Positions 22,373 to 35,800 are shown, counted from the stretch's first letter. The stretch: DNA of 64,000 nt from Eleusine coracana subsp. coracana (GCA_032690845.1 CM064417.1:32556432-32620431); one strand, 5' to 3'. A program made the numbers and translations. The notes: generated by a model not told the origin, from the letters alone.

Positions 22373-25253
22373 TCAAACAATGCCACAGGGGCGGCAAACA
22401 CCAAGCTCCCCTCGAAGAAAGGCAAATCTCGAAGCATCTAGGGGCTTCGTGAGAATATCAACCAATTTGTTTTTGGTGTTGATGTATTTGAGCTCAACAT
22501 CTCCCTTCTCTACATTGTCCCTCACAAAGTGGAATCTCTTATTTATGTGTTTGACCTTATCATGTTGGATTGGGGTTTTGGCTAGACAAATGGCACTGGA
22601 GTTATCACACTTGAGTGGAACACTCTTAAAGTTTAACCCATAGTTTTTCATGGTGGACACTATCCATGGGATATGTGAATAGTAGCTAGCGGCAGCAACA
22701 TACTCAGCCTCTATGGTGGATTGGGCTACACTCGACTGCTTTCGAGAAGACCAACAAATCGAAGAGGTACCCAAGAAATGGCAAGTCCTAGAAGTGCTCT
22801 TCCTATCAATTCTACACCCAGCAAAGTCCGCATCTAAATACCCAATGAGATCAAGAGATGAAGATGCAGTGTACCAAAGACCAAACTCAGAAGTGTATTT
22901 GAGATAGCTGAAAATGAGCTTGATAGTCTTGTGATGAGACACCCTTGGCTAAGCTTGAAAGCAAGCACAAAGACGCACTGCAAAGTGTTTGTCAGGTCTT
23001 GTCGCCGTCAAGTACAAGAGGGAGCCCGTCATGCTCCTGTACTCTCTTTGGTCCACAGCTTCATAGTCTTCATCTGGGTCATGTGTCGTTGTAGTGGACA
23101 TTGGTGTTGACAACGGCTTCATATTGACCATGTCGAACTTCTTCAGGAGATCCTTTGTGTACTTGGCTTGATGTAAGAAGGTGCCTTGCTTGCACTGCTT
23201 GATTTGAAGTCCAAGAAAGAAGGTGAGCTCGCTCATCATCGACATCTGAAATTCACTTTCCATGGCTTCCTGAAATCTAGACACAAGAGCATGAGACGAA
23301 CCACTAAAGATGATATCATCCACGTATATCTGAACCATTAGAAAGTCAATTTCACGCTTCAGAGAGAACAAGGTTTTGTCAACACACCCCATGACATACC
23401 CGCAAGAAAGTCTTAAGCCTAGCATACCATGGCCTGGGTGCTTGTTTTAGCCAGTACAAAGCCTTCTGAAGCTTGTACGCTCGGTTTGGGTATTTGTGGT
23501 GCTCAAAGCCAGATGGTTGTTTGACAAAAACCTCTTCCTCTATGTAGCCATTTAGGAAAGCACTCTTGACATCCATTTGATAAAGATTAATACCCTTAGA
23601 GGCAGCAAATGCAAGCAAGATCCCAATGGCTTCTATGCATGCAACAGGTTCAAAGGTTTCCCCATAGTCTAAGCCCTCAACTTGGCTAAAATCCTGAGCA
23701 ACACCTAGCCTTGTTTCTCACTACCTCACCATCTTCTCCATGCTTGTTTTTGAACACCTACTTGGTTTCTATGACATTGACACCAACAGGAAGCTCTACT
23801 AGGGTCCATACTTTGTTTCTCTCAAAGTTTTCCAACTCCTCATGCATGGCATTAACCCAATGTTCATCAGATAGTGTGTGTCCAACATCCCGAGGTTCAA
23901 AGGTTGCAACAAAGAGGGAATCGGTAAATCAAGCGAGATTTGCAGACCTTGATCTTGTTGTCCTCTCATAGAGATTACCAATCATCTGTTGAGGTGGATG
24001 TTGACATTGAATGTTGCTAGGGGCCTCTCTCTTAGAGCGTACCTCCTCCTCAACAACATCTGGAGTTGGCTGAACCGCGATAGAAGTTGACATAGAAGCT
24101 TCTAGACCCTCTGTTGGCTTAGTGGATGCAACAGAATTAGGCTCGAACGTAGGATGTGTTGACTCATCATCATCCTCATCATCCAAGCCCTATAGGCCCT
24201 GTTCTGCAAAGATGTTTTCCTCCATTTCCCTATCACCTGCAGTCCCAACCACATTGCTTGCACAAGAGTTTGACTCATCAAAAGTTACATCACAGAACTC
24301 TACAATGGTGCTAGTTTCTAAGTTCAAAACTATGTAGGAATGGCCATGAAGAGAGTAACCAAGAAAGATGCCATCAGAAGATCTCGACTCAAACTTATCA
24401 AGATTGCCACATTTAAGGATAAAGCACTTGCAACCAAAGCCACGCAAATGAGAAATAGATGGCTTCCTCCCAAAACGTAGCTCATAGGAAGTCACATTAA
24501 GAATTGAGCGCAAGAAAACCTGATTGGAAACATAGCAAGCAGTGCTGATGGCCTCAGCCCAGAACCGCCTCGGAGTTCTATGCTCATGAAGCATCGTCCG
24601 GGCCATTTCCACCAAGGTTCTGTTCTTTCCTTCGACCACACCATTCTGCTGGGGAACATGAGGTGCTGAAAACTGATGTTCAATACCATGCTCAAGGCAG
24701 AAGGCATCAAAGGAGAAGTTCTTGAACTCGGTGCCATTATCACTGTGGATTGCTTGTAATGAACCAGGGAGTTCCTTGAACAACCTCAAAGCCAAGCTCT
24801 GAAAGTGATGAAACACCTCATCCTTGCTCTCAAGAAAGTAAACCCAAGAGTAGCAAGAAAAGTCATCAACAATCACAAGAACATACCACTTCGCACCTGC
24901 CGAACAAACCCGAGAAAGACCAACAGTGTCCATGTAAAGCAACTCTCCAGGATGTTCAGTCATCACCAAATTAATTGGTGAATAAGAAGCGGCAACCATC
25001 TTACCATGACGACAAGGAACACAAACCAAATTCTTGTCAAATTTGAGCTTAGGCAATCCTCGGATTAGTCCTAGGCCACTCAAGTGACAAAGCAAGTCAA
25101 ATCTCATATGACCTAGTCTCCTATGCCATGTCCAGAGCTCAGAAGAAGATTGAGCAAACAAGCACTTGTGAGAACTAGAAGAAACAACAAAATTATCCTG
25201 AAAAACTCTCCCAATGCTAGAAATCTCACAAACCAAAGAACCATTTGAAAACT
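22373..25253 (-). pseudogene. SIRE/Maximus-like copia pol (integrase, RT, RNase H), broken
   Basis: This codes for integration and reverse transcription of a copia element. Order on the minus strand: pre-integrase zinc region 'WHRRLGHMRFDLLCHLS', integrase core with 'MDTVGLSRVC', 'IHSDNGTEFKN' and 'PQQNGVVEGKN' (25236-24190); an acidic linker (24186-23929); RT pieces with 'MDVKSAFLNGYIEEEVF' and the catalytic 'YVDD' (23618-22949); RNase H with 'GYLDADFAGCRIDRKS' (22942-22373). At least four shifts or stops separate the pieces. The N-terminal end stops at an in-frame TAG (25254-25252) next to an LTR, so gag and protease are missing. Confidence 0.9.
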
Positions 25254-25275
25254 AACTAACATAAAGATCAGGGGC

Positions 25276-26590
25276 TTAAGAGCAAAAAGGTCATTTTCCT
25301 AGATTTAGTAGATTTAAATTTAATCCAAAAAAGAATGGACCGGGTCCATGGGGTTCATGGACCGAGCGTTGAACCGTGGTCCGTGGTCCAGGATGGACCG
25401 GCCGCATACCACTTCGGGGTAATTTAATCTAGGCCGTTGATCGGGGATCCTATGGCCTCGGGGCTCAAGCGGGAGCAGGTGGTGGCTGGCGGCCACAAGC
25501 GGCGGCGCAGAGGCTGTTGCTTGCCGAAGATTGGCCGGAATGGCTCTCCAGTGGTCAGGTCCTCACTGCGAGAGGAGGAGAAAAGATAGGGGAGCGAGGG
25601 GGTGCTCACCGTGCAATCGCGTGGGTGCAGGAGGGCCGGGAGCGGGTCAGCAACGAGGAGGTAGTGGCGGGAGTCTTTGGTGCTCGGCGGCGATGGGGCT
25701 CTAGGGGTTCCGGGTTGGAGTGTGAGCAAGGGGAAGTGGTGGCGGGGCAGTGCGATGCCGGGGTCGATTTATAGGGGGGCAAGAGAGAATGGAAATGAGC
25801 GGTCGGCTTCGTCAGCCATCAATAGCCGGTGGTGGACATTGATGCGCATTTGGGTGCATTAGTGCACGATTATGGCTAATAACGGATGCAGAGTGGAGAG
25901 GGGAGGTTGTGCGACATGCTAGTGCGCTCTGACTCGGCGAATCGACACTGGGAGGTCATGAAACGGTGGGGCGGCATTAGGTTTTGGCAGCACGAGTTAA
26001 ACCGACGGGTGGTTGGGGATGACAGGTGGGGTTGGGAGGTCGGCGAGTACGGCAGGGCTGTCAGGTGCGCGCTGGGCCGCTTCACGCTCTTGGCCCACGC
26101 TCGGCTGGCTGGGCTGTGCTGCTACGTAGGCCCATGTGCGCCTGTGGGCCGGGGCTGCAGGGCAGGCAGCTAGGCCATAGGAGGGAAAGGAGATATGGGC
26201 AGGGGAAAGAAATGGCCCAAGACTAAAACAAAAGAGAAGAGGAGGGGAAGGAAAAGTGGGCCTCAACAAGGGATTTGGCCCAGGAGCTAAGTAAGGTTTC
26301 TTTTCTGTTTTCTTTTTTAAATTTCTTTTCTATTTTAATTTCTTAGTTTTTGTTCTTAATTTTTAAGAAAATCTAAAAAGATCTCTAGTCAAATTTTAAA
26401 ACAAATTTGCACATAATTGAAAACACCTAATGCATTGCTATTTTAGCATGTAATGCACAATACATAAAAATAATAATTTAATTACTTAGATTAAGAAAAT
26501 AACATTTGTAGCTTAAGAAAAAATATTAACACCGTAACTAGAAAAAGACGAAATTAATAATTTGCAAAATATGAAAATTAGGGTGTTACA
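25276..26590 (-). mobile_element. Tekay/Del-like LTR
   Basis: The minus strand begins TGTAACACCCTAATTTTCAT at 26590. It is homologous to 16256-17250 and extends further. The low end near 25276 abuts the broken copia pol. Target duplications could not be identified. It may be the partner LTR of the element at 16256-18441, or a separate solo LTR. Confidence 0.65.
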
Positions 26591-27218
26591 CTTGGCAGAG
26601 ATGTGAGGAACGAGGCAAAGCGTCGGTGGCTCAAACTCACCAGATCTGTTGTTCGTCGGCGACATCTCTCCACGACCATTGGGTTTACAAGTATTTATAT
26701 AGTCATGACTCGAGAAAAAGAGGCAATTTCTTGAGAAAAGGGCCACGTGTTTGGCCCGAGTTCTCTTCTAAGTCGGCTCCCAAGTCTTCTGTAGCTTCCA
26801 TGTGTGTCCTCTCATCATCTCCGTTGAAGTAAAGTCTTGTGTTGTACGTTTGAGATCTTGCGTTTCCTTTTATCTCTTCACGAAGCATATCTCCAAGATT
26901 TGTGCGAATATATTTCTTCTAGAAGGTCCTCAGGAGTGGGCTAGCCTTGATTAGCCCAGATCACCCCAGTGCCGATCAGCACGCAGGTTGTGCCGGTCGA
27001 CACCTGGGCCTTTTCTCTGACAATTCATCTCGTCAAGTTCCAAGTCCACTAGAAATGTCCAAATTATCGTCTTTTCACCTGTTTCTACAATAAATCTCTA
27101 GAACAACAATTGTATGAATATTCTACCATTTTCAAGGGTTAATGACCTATAATAATGATATTTAAGCTCTAAACAGGGTGTTTTTGACGCATAAAATGGC
27201 ACACTAACTAGCATCAAC
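26591..27218 (-). mobile_element. Truncated gypsy LTR, minus orientation
   Basis: The minus strand starts TGTTGATGCTAGTTAGTGTG near 27218, with 'AAAACACCCTG' and a TATA-like ACTATATAAATA near 26700. Its layout resembles the LTR at 47005. Two palindrome-type sites lie upstream of the TATA (26971 and 26992). The Tekay LTR truncates the other end. Confidence 0.5.
26971..27001. repeat. Pair of GCCGATCGGC-like sites, 21 bp apart
   Basis: GCCGATCAGC at 26971-26980 and GCCGGTCGAC at 26992-27001. Confidence 0.8.
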
Positions 27219-27921
27219 AGTAAGGAGACTTGTGCAACACTTATGTGTATTAAGGAACTGCAATGTATCATTGCCTCTCACTTGCAGCTTGAGATTCCTC
27301 CTCCGGTTCCATTTTCGGATCTTCCTCCCTCATGCATTTGACAATCCTTGGGATACCTACCTTCAAGGAAATGGAAGAGACTTTGGTGATAGTGATAAGA
27401 CTCATTGATGATCCTACCTTTTTCTTCTTCTCTTTTTACTTATGTGATGCCAATGGGAGAGAAGAATGTATCTCTATCTATTTATGCATCTCGGTCATGG
27501 ACATGTATATGACACTACATTGTTGTGTTGGACTATGGCGACTATGGTGTGTTTGTTTTGTTGGACCATATTTGCTTAGTTAAGACTCATATGGCTTGCG
27601 AGACCTTTCTTTGCTTATATGTATGAGACTATGTGCTATGTGGTGGTGATTTTGGATGCATTTGAGTGATTTTGTATGTCATATGCATCACGTATTAAAT
27701 GCTTACACTCACTATTTTTGTTGCGCCCCATGGATGCTTGGATTTAGGGGGAGCTCCTATGATTTTCTTGAATATGTGCAAATGGCATCTTAAGCCAAAA
27801 TGGATTTTTTTTTTCAATCCATTGTACACATTTAGGGGGATCTTACTCAAAATACAAGTAATTCAAAATCTCTATTTTTTCTCTTAAATGGGTTGTCATC
27901 ATTCACCAATAAGGGGGAGAT
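27219..27921 (+). other. 3' non-coding region of a SIRE element with polypurine tracts
   Basis: No gene is seen. The purine tracts 'tttagggggagct', 'tttagggggatct' and 'aagggggagat' occur, the last directly before the LTR at 27922. The upstream coding part of this element is absent. Confidence 0.6.
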
Positions 27922-29210
27922 TGAAAGTGCATCTAGGCCCCCTAGTGGATTTTGGTGGTTAATGACAAAACATTGAAGAAGCTAATTGTGCAATTGAGCT
28001 TAAATGGATAGATTTCAAGCAAGCAAAAAGAGAAAAGGAAAAGGAGACCCCTCACAATTTTGAGAATAGCGGAAACCTCCACTCAATTGAGCTTACATGG
28101 TGTTTTATCTTTTTAATTGAGTCTATGTACTCTGTCCTATTAAGAGGGATGCAAATTACTTTCTTAGAAGTGTCAAAATGCTCAAAAGAATCCACTATCA
28201 GTAGCCAAGCCCTCAAGAAAGAAAAAATTGGGACTTTAGGGAAGTGTCCGACTCTTAAAGGAGTGTCCGATAAAGGATTCTCGACATAGTTTACCGGACC
28301 ATGTGACACAGGGTCGGAGTGTTCCCCGTCGGAGTGTCCGACCACAGGTCGAACAGTCTGAACCTCTTTGTTTCAGCACAACAACGACTCTTTTTTTAGT
28401 CTCTCTATCTATAAACCCACTCAACCAACAGCCATATCTCTCTTCCCTCTTGCCACACATGAAAAATTTACATCTTGAGCTCCCACTCCTCTCCCTCATC
28501 CCCTCCAAGGCCTAGAAAGAAATATTTGACCTAGGGTTTGAGTGAGAGCAAGATTAAAATGTGTGAGAGAACCCATTCCACTCCTGAGCAACTTTGACAT
28601 TGATAAGCTTGTGATTTGGATTTGTTACTCTTGAAGCTTTGGCTTCTATACAGATAGTGGTGCCCATAGAGCTCCCAACTTGTGTGGTGATGCCTCGGGA
28701 AGTTTGTATTGCTCTATCCTTGAAGAGGATTTGACACTGAGAAATTGAGCTCGATCTTTGTGGTTGCTCGAGTGAGAACTCGGGTTTAAAGAGACCTGGT
28801 CTTTTGTAGACTTCTCAACAGACATAGAGCTCTTTGTGGGCTTGAACATTGGTAAACAAATCTTTGTCTCCGTGTGCTTTTACTTACTAGTTCTTGTGTT
28901 CATACATGCTCTAGGATTCTTACTTGTATCTCCTTCAAATTTGCCCGATCTATTTCCCTACTTGTTCTAGCTTAAATTAGCTCTTGCTACTGCCTAGTAT
29001 CACTTGTTAGGAGCTTTTTATTCAACTAGTTTTGTTTCTTTCCACTTTGTTTCAACTAATTGTAAATCATTCCGCTAGTTACCAGAGCATGCGCCGTTAG
29101 GTCGGATACTCACCCTTCGGACAGCCTGATGTCAGGTCAGACAGTCTGGTATTTAACTATTTTGTTTAGTTTATCTTTGCAAGAATTTTTAAATTGCCTA
29201 TTCATCCCCC
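27922..29210 (+). mobile_element. 3' LTR of a SIRE/Maximus copia element
   Basis: It starts TGAAAGTGCATCTAGGCCCC, the standard SIRE LTR opening, right after a polypurine tract. A TATA box (TATAAAC) lies at 28410. It ends near 'cctattcatccccctctc'. The exact last base is uncertain and no target duplication was found. Confidence 0.8.
28246..28342. repeat. GTCCGAC/GTCGGAC-type palindrome cluster upstream of TATA
   Basis: GTCCGAC at 28246 and GTCCGAT at 28265, then GTCGGAGTG at 28313 and a palindrome GTCGGA-GTG-TCCGAC at 28328-28342. All lie 70-165 bp before the LTR TATA box. Confidence 0.8.
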
Positions 29211-29283
29211 TCTCAACTTTTAACTATTCTTTATCTTCTAGAAATGTGTGATCTATATACTAATAGTCAAATTGTTTGTGCAG

Positions 29284-29484
29284 TCAATTTATGATATTGA
29301 TGATGATGCCTATAATTGGTTTATGCGTACTTCTGCAAAGAAATGGAAACGATTCAAAGCAAAGTTATAGGTTTTGTATTTCAAGGCTGATATTGATGTA
29401 GAGGAAGTGAGTACTCCTGATCCAAGGCTCAATGATTCTGAGTGGAAGTTTTCGGTAAACTATTGGTTGTCCGATGAATTTCAG
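29284..29484 (+). pseudogene. Exon of a Ptta/En/Spm-type plant transposase
   Basis: A 201-bp block of exactly 67 codons is flanked by a GTGCAG acceptor and a CAG/GTAAGA donor. It reads 'AKKWKRFKAKL', a stop, 'VLYFKAD', then 'TPDPRLNDSEWKFSVNYWLS'. The pattern of a basic helix followed by 'D-R--D-EW-W-V-YW-S' is that of the plant transposase (Ptta/En/Spm) family. One in-frame TAG shows decay. No neighbouring exons could be recognised. Confidence 0.45.
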
Positions 29485-31305
29485 GTAAGAAACATGTAAC
29501 ATGGTGTAATTTTCAAAAGTGCAGCTGTAGACCTATATATAGATGTTTTGTCCCGATCGCCCACGGTCTGCACCGAAATTCTACATTTTGTTAAATTATC
29601 ATGTGTGTATGTGAGCATGCGAGTGTTAATGCATGTATTATTTTCATAAAAACTAATATAATATCACATAACATCTTGTTCCGTTCGAGCTGGTCAGCAA
29701 GAATATAAAAAGAGATCTAGATCTTTTAGGGTGTTTACAAGATACTTAGAGGTACGAAGAGATATTACGATCCAGATCATTGATTAAGAGAGGGGTAAGA
29801 TACGGAATAAAAAATATCACATTAATAATAAATAAGTAAAATATGGTAATTTAGAGAATTTGATTTATTAATTGTATCTTCTTTGTTCGTCTACTCCATG
29901 GAGTAGACGTGGACTACATTATCAATATACCTCGTTGTTTATTCATTTTACTAATTAACTATATAGTATGTCATATTGTATCTTAGGATTTAGAGCAGCG
30001 GTATAGGCCTTAAATCCGATGAGACAAAGGCGTGAGAAGGGAAGACAAATCATATTCAGCATGATAAAATTATATGTTCGAGTATTCAATATCTGATCTA
30101 CTTATTTACTAACTTATCTGATTAATTACTGATTGATATGTTAATTACTGAGAATTTGGACTAGGATATAGAGACATGGAAGCGGCTTGGGATCGAGCTT
30201 GACAAATCATGTTTCAACTATTAGTGGTATATAGGATGAATGATTATTTTATTTGATTATATGATTTTGCTATTTTGTAATTTACATGGTTTGGTGCGAG
30301 TAAGCTATACACGACTTGCAAAATCTAAATAATAGAGTATCTATGTGAGAAACATATACTGATAAAAAAAACTCAAAGCAAGCATTTGGACTCGGGTGTG
30401 TGTTATCGACAAGGAAACAACCGAGTAAATCGAAATAAAACAATGTAAATCGAAACCAATGCTTTACAAAGACATTTCCTATCTTGACTCGTTCGTAAAT
30501 GGGAACCAAGTAATTGTTATGGAAACAATATGAATAAAAACATATCACGTATTAATCCATTTCCTAAATTTATACCCTTCCAAATTTGCCATAGATAAAA
30601 ATACATTTTTATCCTTAATACTTTATTTCTTTAATTAATATTTATGTACCTTTTGGAATGTACCTTTAATTATGATCCATTAGATTTAAAGCAATGGATG
30701 ATCTATATTACTTGCAAACACCGTAGAAGATCTAAAAAAATATATTCGGAATTGCAGAATAAGTAATATAAAAATCAAGAAAAGGGATGACTCTACTGCT
30801 ACAATATTTGTATGTTAAATGCGCACATATATGTCTGAAAAACACGTTTCTCTCGTCCAATAGATGTTCGCTGGTTGAACTGTCTTCTTTCCGTGCAAAG
30901 GCAGGTGGGCGTGAAATGGGATGGCTCTTTTTCGGCTACAAGCTGCACCTCTAGCAAGCACATGTCGCCAGGAACAATAGCTCCACACAGACGGCCTTAA
31001 GTGCAACTGCTACGTAGCATTGATGCTCCTGCAAACTGCGATTCGGCCACAAGGAGCTTGATGGCTTCCAGGATTGCCACTGTTTTACGAAGGACACTTC
31101 AAAGGACAGAGCATGTAAAGCATGTTTTAACAGCAACATTGTTGCTGCAGCATCTGTCTGTCATAGAATCGGCCCGGACTAGCTCTGATTGGTACGGGAG
31201 ACATGGCCACTTGGGCATTGGGTCCGGAAAATGGTTGTCAGGTGGCAGACAGAACAGCGACCGGCCCAGATAATGGAAGTTTCATTCCATTACATCTTTA
31301 ATTGG
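29485..31305. other. AT-rich unannotated sequence
   Basis: No convincing gene or element is seen. The part 30830-31270 is less AT-rich but carries only short, unrelated frames on both strands. A short palindrome 'actccatggagt' lies at about 29893. This may be older intergenic or intronic DNA. Confidence 0.4.
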
Positions 31306-31790
31306 AGATGCGATCGTGATGATCGGGATGGATGTGTTTGACAGGTTGCTGCGCTTGGGCCACTCGACATATGCTCTTTCTTGTTTTCCATTTCTAATAC
31401 ACAGAAAGTTAGCAGCATATTCTCTATTATATATTGTATATATAATAGATAACAGTACATCCTCACTCATCATGCACATAATGAATTACGACTGTGTCTC
31501 AGAACTGAAAGTGTAATAATAATATGCGAGACGCACATCGTTGCATCCAAGATGCGCTCGTGATATGAGGGGGAAGGATGGTTAGACAGGTTACGTTTGG
31601 GGCACACAACGTATGCTCTTTTTCTTTCCAGTGCCATCAGTAATCAGTCGGGGACCTTGTGCACATGTCATTGTCCGTGTCTCATTGTTGCTACTATTTG
31701 TTAATTATACGCCTATACTCATCATGCACATAATAAATTACGACTGTCTGTAACATCTGAAAGTGTAATAATAAATGATGCAATGCAATA
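31306..31790. repeat. Tandem duplication of about 245 bp
   Basis: The string 'tttgacaggtt', 'ggccactcgacatatgctctttc', 'catcatgcacataat-aattacgact' and 'gaaagtgtaataataa' occurs at about 31310-31525 and again at about 31560-31780 with several changes. No coding frame is shared. Confidence 0.75.
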
Positions 31791-31843
31791 ATGCATAAAA
31801 CATTCATGCGAGATCAGACCCAGATTCTCGCATGATTAGTCTA

Positions 31844-31921
31844 AGGGTGTGTTCGTTTCTACGTACTAAATTTTAATAATGTGTCATGAAATATTAGAAT
31901 ACTAATTAGAAGTAATAAATA
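31844..31921. mobile_element. MITE, left part
   Basis: It starts AAGGGTGTGTTCGTTTC, an inverted match to GAAACACACCC at 38628-38638. It ends with AAATA (31917-31921), the target duplicated by the copia insertion. Flanking TAA on the left and TAC on the right of the whole MITE could be a decayed PIF/Harbinger-type duplication. Confidence 0.65.
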
Positions 31922-32860
31922 TGTTGAAATTATATGGGCTTGGCCCATTAATATTTACAATAATTTCTGAAAAATCTCAAAGGCTCATTCATGAGTGGTA
32001 GAAGTGCAAAGGTTTAGTCCCACATTGTTAGTGAAGGTGGAGGGAGTCCAACTTATAAGGTTGGTTGCTCTAGCATCTCTTGCAAGTGTGTGGATGAGAA
32101 GAAGGAAGAACGCACGCGCCTGCTCGCTCGCCTCGTTGGGCCGGGCCGGGCGTGGGCGATGGGCGTGACCGCGCATCACCTGCGTGAATGATCCGCTAAA
32201 ATTCGGTTCCTTGCCTTGCGGGGACGCGGCTTCCTTTGCACTTTCTTCTTGCTGCATGTTCCATATATTTGGTTACAGGACACTCAACCCTAGCGGTTCT
32301 TCCCTATAAATATGTACAGATATCACCGCAAATCATATCACACAATTGCCTAGGTTTTTGCCTCTCGCTACTGTTGCACCACAAAGACTTCTTCATCCCG
32401 ATCGTCAACGTGCACCGATGAACGGGAGAGCAGGTCTCCAGAATCGTCGTCCTCTACGATCCTGCATCGAGAGAGGGCGAATAAGGTTTTATGGGAAGCG
32501 CTCTGCGCGACTGCTCGATCACTTTCTCGTCTTCGTCAAGCTCGTCTTCCTCGTCATCGAGTCGGTCTCACCCATCATCGCCAACAAAATGACAGTGCTG
32601 CACATCGTCGTCGCCTCCTCTACCCAGTGCAGAAGGAAACGTACGTACTCTCATCTCAAACCATGTCTTCCATACTAGCTTTCGTGATCTATTTATCTAT
32701 GATGGATGTTGCTAGTATGGTAGATGCTATGCTTTTGTCTGGCCTTATAAACCTGTCCAGATCTTGCGTATACTTGTCGAGTTCATCATGCATTCTGTTA
32801 ATCATGCTTATGATTTATTTCTGGATTAATATAAAACTAAAAGTGCTAATTTATCCAAGA
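31922..32860 (+). repeat. 5' LTR of the copia element
   Basis: It starts TGTTGAAATTATATGGGCTT, with a TATA box (TATAAATA) at 32305. Compared with the 3' LTR it lacks roughly 50 bp around 32263-32280 ('accgacgtattaatatgg' region). No clear primer-binding site follows. Confidence 0.85.
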
Positions 32861-32893
32861 ATCCAAAAACCTTATTGTAGGCACTTTAGTTTT

Positions 32894-35800
32894 ATGGCAG
32901 GATTTGTCGATGCACTGAGGCTAGATAAATTCACTGGCGTGCACTTTAAGAGATAGAAAGTGAAAGTCACTCTGTGGCTTACTGTCAAGAATGTGTTCTC
33001 GGTGTCCACTGGCAAACCTGAAGGCCATCTCACTGCAGACCAAGAAAAGGCCTATAGCAAAGCCAACACAATATTCTTGGGTGTTGTTATTGGGGTTTTG
33101 GTAGATCGTCTTCAGGACGTCTACATCCATCATACAGTTGCAAAGGATATGTGGGACCCTCTGATTGCTGACTATGGTAGTTCAGATGCTGGCGCTGAAC
33201 TGTATGTCATTAAGCAGTACCATGATTTTAAGATGGTAGATGGCAAATCTGTCGTCACGTAGGCTCATGAGGTACAGTGCATTGTGAGGGAACTCGAATT
33301 GCTTAAGATCGTCGTACCTGAGAAGCTTGTGGTTGGGGCATTATTGTTAAATTGCCTCCAATGTGGAGGGATTTTGCCACTACTCTTAAACACAAGAGGA
33401 CGAACATATCTATCTCAGATTTGATCGTGTCTCTTGATGTTGAGGAGAAAGCTCGTGAGAAGGATGGACGTTCTAAAGTTAATGAGGGACACATTATTGC
33501 CAATATGGTGCATCATCCACAACAGTCTCATGGCAGTGGTGGTAAGGTAAAGGGCAAGAACAATAAGCCTAAGCAGACCACTACCTTTAAAAAGAAGAAC
33601 AAGGAGAAGGGAGCATGCTTTGTTTGCAGTTCTAATGAGCATTGGGCAAAGAAGTGTTTAGAACGCAAAGGATGGAAACCTCCATAGCAGAAGTCTGTGA
33701 ACATGGTGACCAGTGCTGGAGAAAATAGTGGGTATGGTAATTTACCATATGTTTTTTTCTGTATTTCAATCTACTAGTTGGTGGCTTGATACTGGTGCTA
33801 ACGTTCATGTGTGTGCTGATGCTTCTTTGTTTACTTCTTACCAGGTCGTCCGGGATTCCTTCGCCTAATGGGGGAATGGGTCACATACTTCTGTTCATGG
33901 TGTTGGCACGGTCGAGCTGAACTTCACTTCAGGGAAGATTATCCAATTGAAGAACGTACAACATGTCCCTTCTATCAAGAAGAATCTCATTAGTGGCTCC
34001 CTTTTATGTAGGGATGATTTTAAGGTAGTGCTTGAGTTGAATAAAGTTGTCGTGTCTAAGAGTGGACAATTTATTGGTAAAGGCAATGAGTACGAAGGCA
34101 TGTTCTGCTTTTTTCTTTTAGATTATTGCAATAAGTCTGTGAACTATATTTATGATGGTGTTAATGAGAATGATGCTAGTGTTTGGCATTCATGTTTATG
34201 TCATCTAAATTTTGGTTCTATGTCTTGACTTTCTAGCTTGAATTTAGTTTCGAATTTTTTCATTGTCAAAGGTTCTAACTGCTCAAGTTGTGTGCAATCT
34301 AAGCAACCTCGAAAGCCTCACAAGGCTGCCGAGGAGAGACACTTGGCACCACTAGAACTTATACATTCAGATCTTTGTAAAATGAATGGTATATTGACTG
34401 AGGGTGGAAAAATATATTTCATGACTTTGATTGATGATGCGACTAGATATTGCTATGTTTATTTGTTAAAAATGAAAGATGAGGCTCTAAACTACTTTAA
34501 AATTTATGAGACTAAAGTTGAAACTCAACTAGAGAAAAAGATCAAAAGAATTAGGTCTGATTGTGGTGGCGAGTATTTCTCAAATGAGTTTGACTTATTC
34601 TGTGCGGAATGTGGTATGATACATGAGAGGACGCCTCACTATTCGCCCCAATCATACGGGGTTGCCGAAAGAAAGAATTGCACCTTGACTGACTTGTTTA
34701 ATTCCATGTTAGACACGGCTGGATTATCTAAGGCATGGTGGGGGCAGGCTTTATTGACATCATGTCATGTCCTAAATAGAGTTCCATGAAGAATAAGGAG
34801 AAGACGCCATATGAGGAATGGATTGGTAGAAAGCCATCGCTCTCTTACTTACGCACATGGGGTTGTTTGGCCAAAGTTAACATACCAATCAACAAGAAGC
34901 GTAAGTTAGGACCTAAAACTATGGATTGTATCTTTCTTGGATATGCTCATCATATCATTGCCTATAGATTTTTAGTGGTTAAATCCGAGGTGCCTGATGT
35001 TCATGTTAATTCATTAATGGAGTCTCGTGATGTTACTTTCTTTGAGAACATATTTCCTAGGAAAGATTTATATAGCATGTCTAGATTATCTTCTGATGTG
35101 ATTGTTGAAACAACTCCTGAACCTAGTGCATTTTCTAATCATGCTGAACAAACACTTAAACCAATCCATGAGGAGATTGATAGTGAAGCTCCTAGGAGGA
35201 GCAAGAAACAAAGGTGTGCAAAGTCTTTTGGTGATGATTTCACTGTTTATCTTATGGATGACACTCCTAGAACCATTTCAGAGGCATATGCATCTTCTGA
35301 TGCAGATGACTGGAAAGAAGCTATCCATAGTGAGATGGACACTATTTTTTCTAATGGAACTTGGGGAGTTGTCAACAAACCATATGGTTGCAAACCTGTG
35401 GTTTGTAAATGGGTGTTCAAGAAAAAGATTAAGCCTGATTGTACTATTGACAAGTATAAGGCTCAACTTATGGCTAAGAGTTATACTCAAAAAGAAGGCG
35501 AAGAATTCTTTCATACTTATTCATCTATTTCTAGATTGACCACTATTCATATATTACTTGCTCTGGCTGCCTCACATGGTCTTATTGTTCATCAGATGGA
35601 CGTTAAGACAACTTTCCTTAATAGAGAGTTGGATGAGGAAATCTATATGGATCCGCCAGATGGATTTGTTCTAAAGGGTCAAGAAGACAAGGTGTGTAAG
35701 TTGCTGAAGTCTTTGTATGGTCTAAAACAAGCTCCTAAGCATTGGCATGAGAAATTTGATTCAACACTTCTAGCAGCAGGCTTTTCAGTCAATGAGGCGG

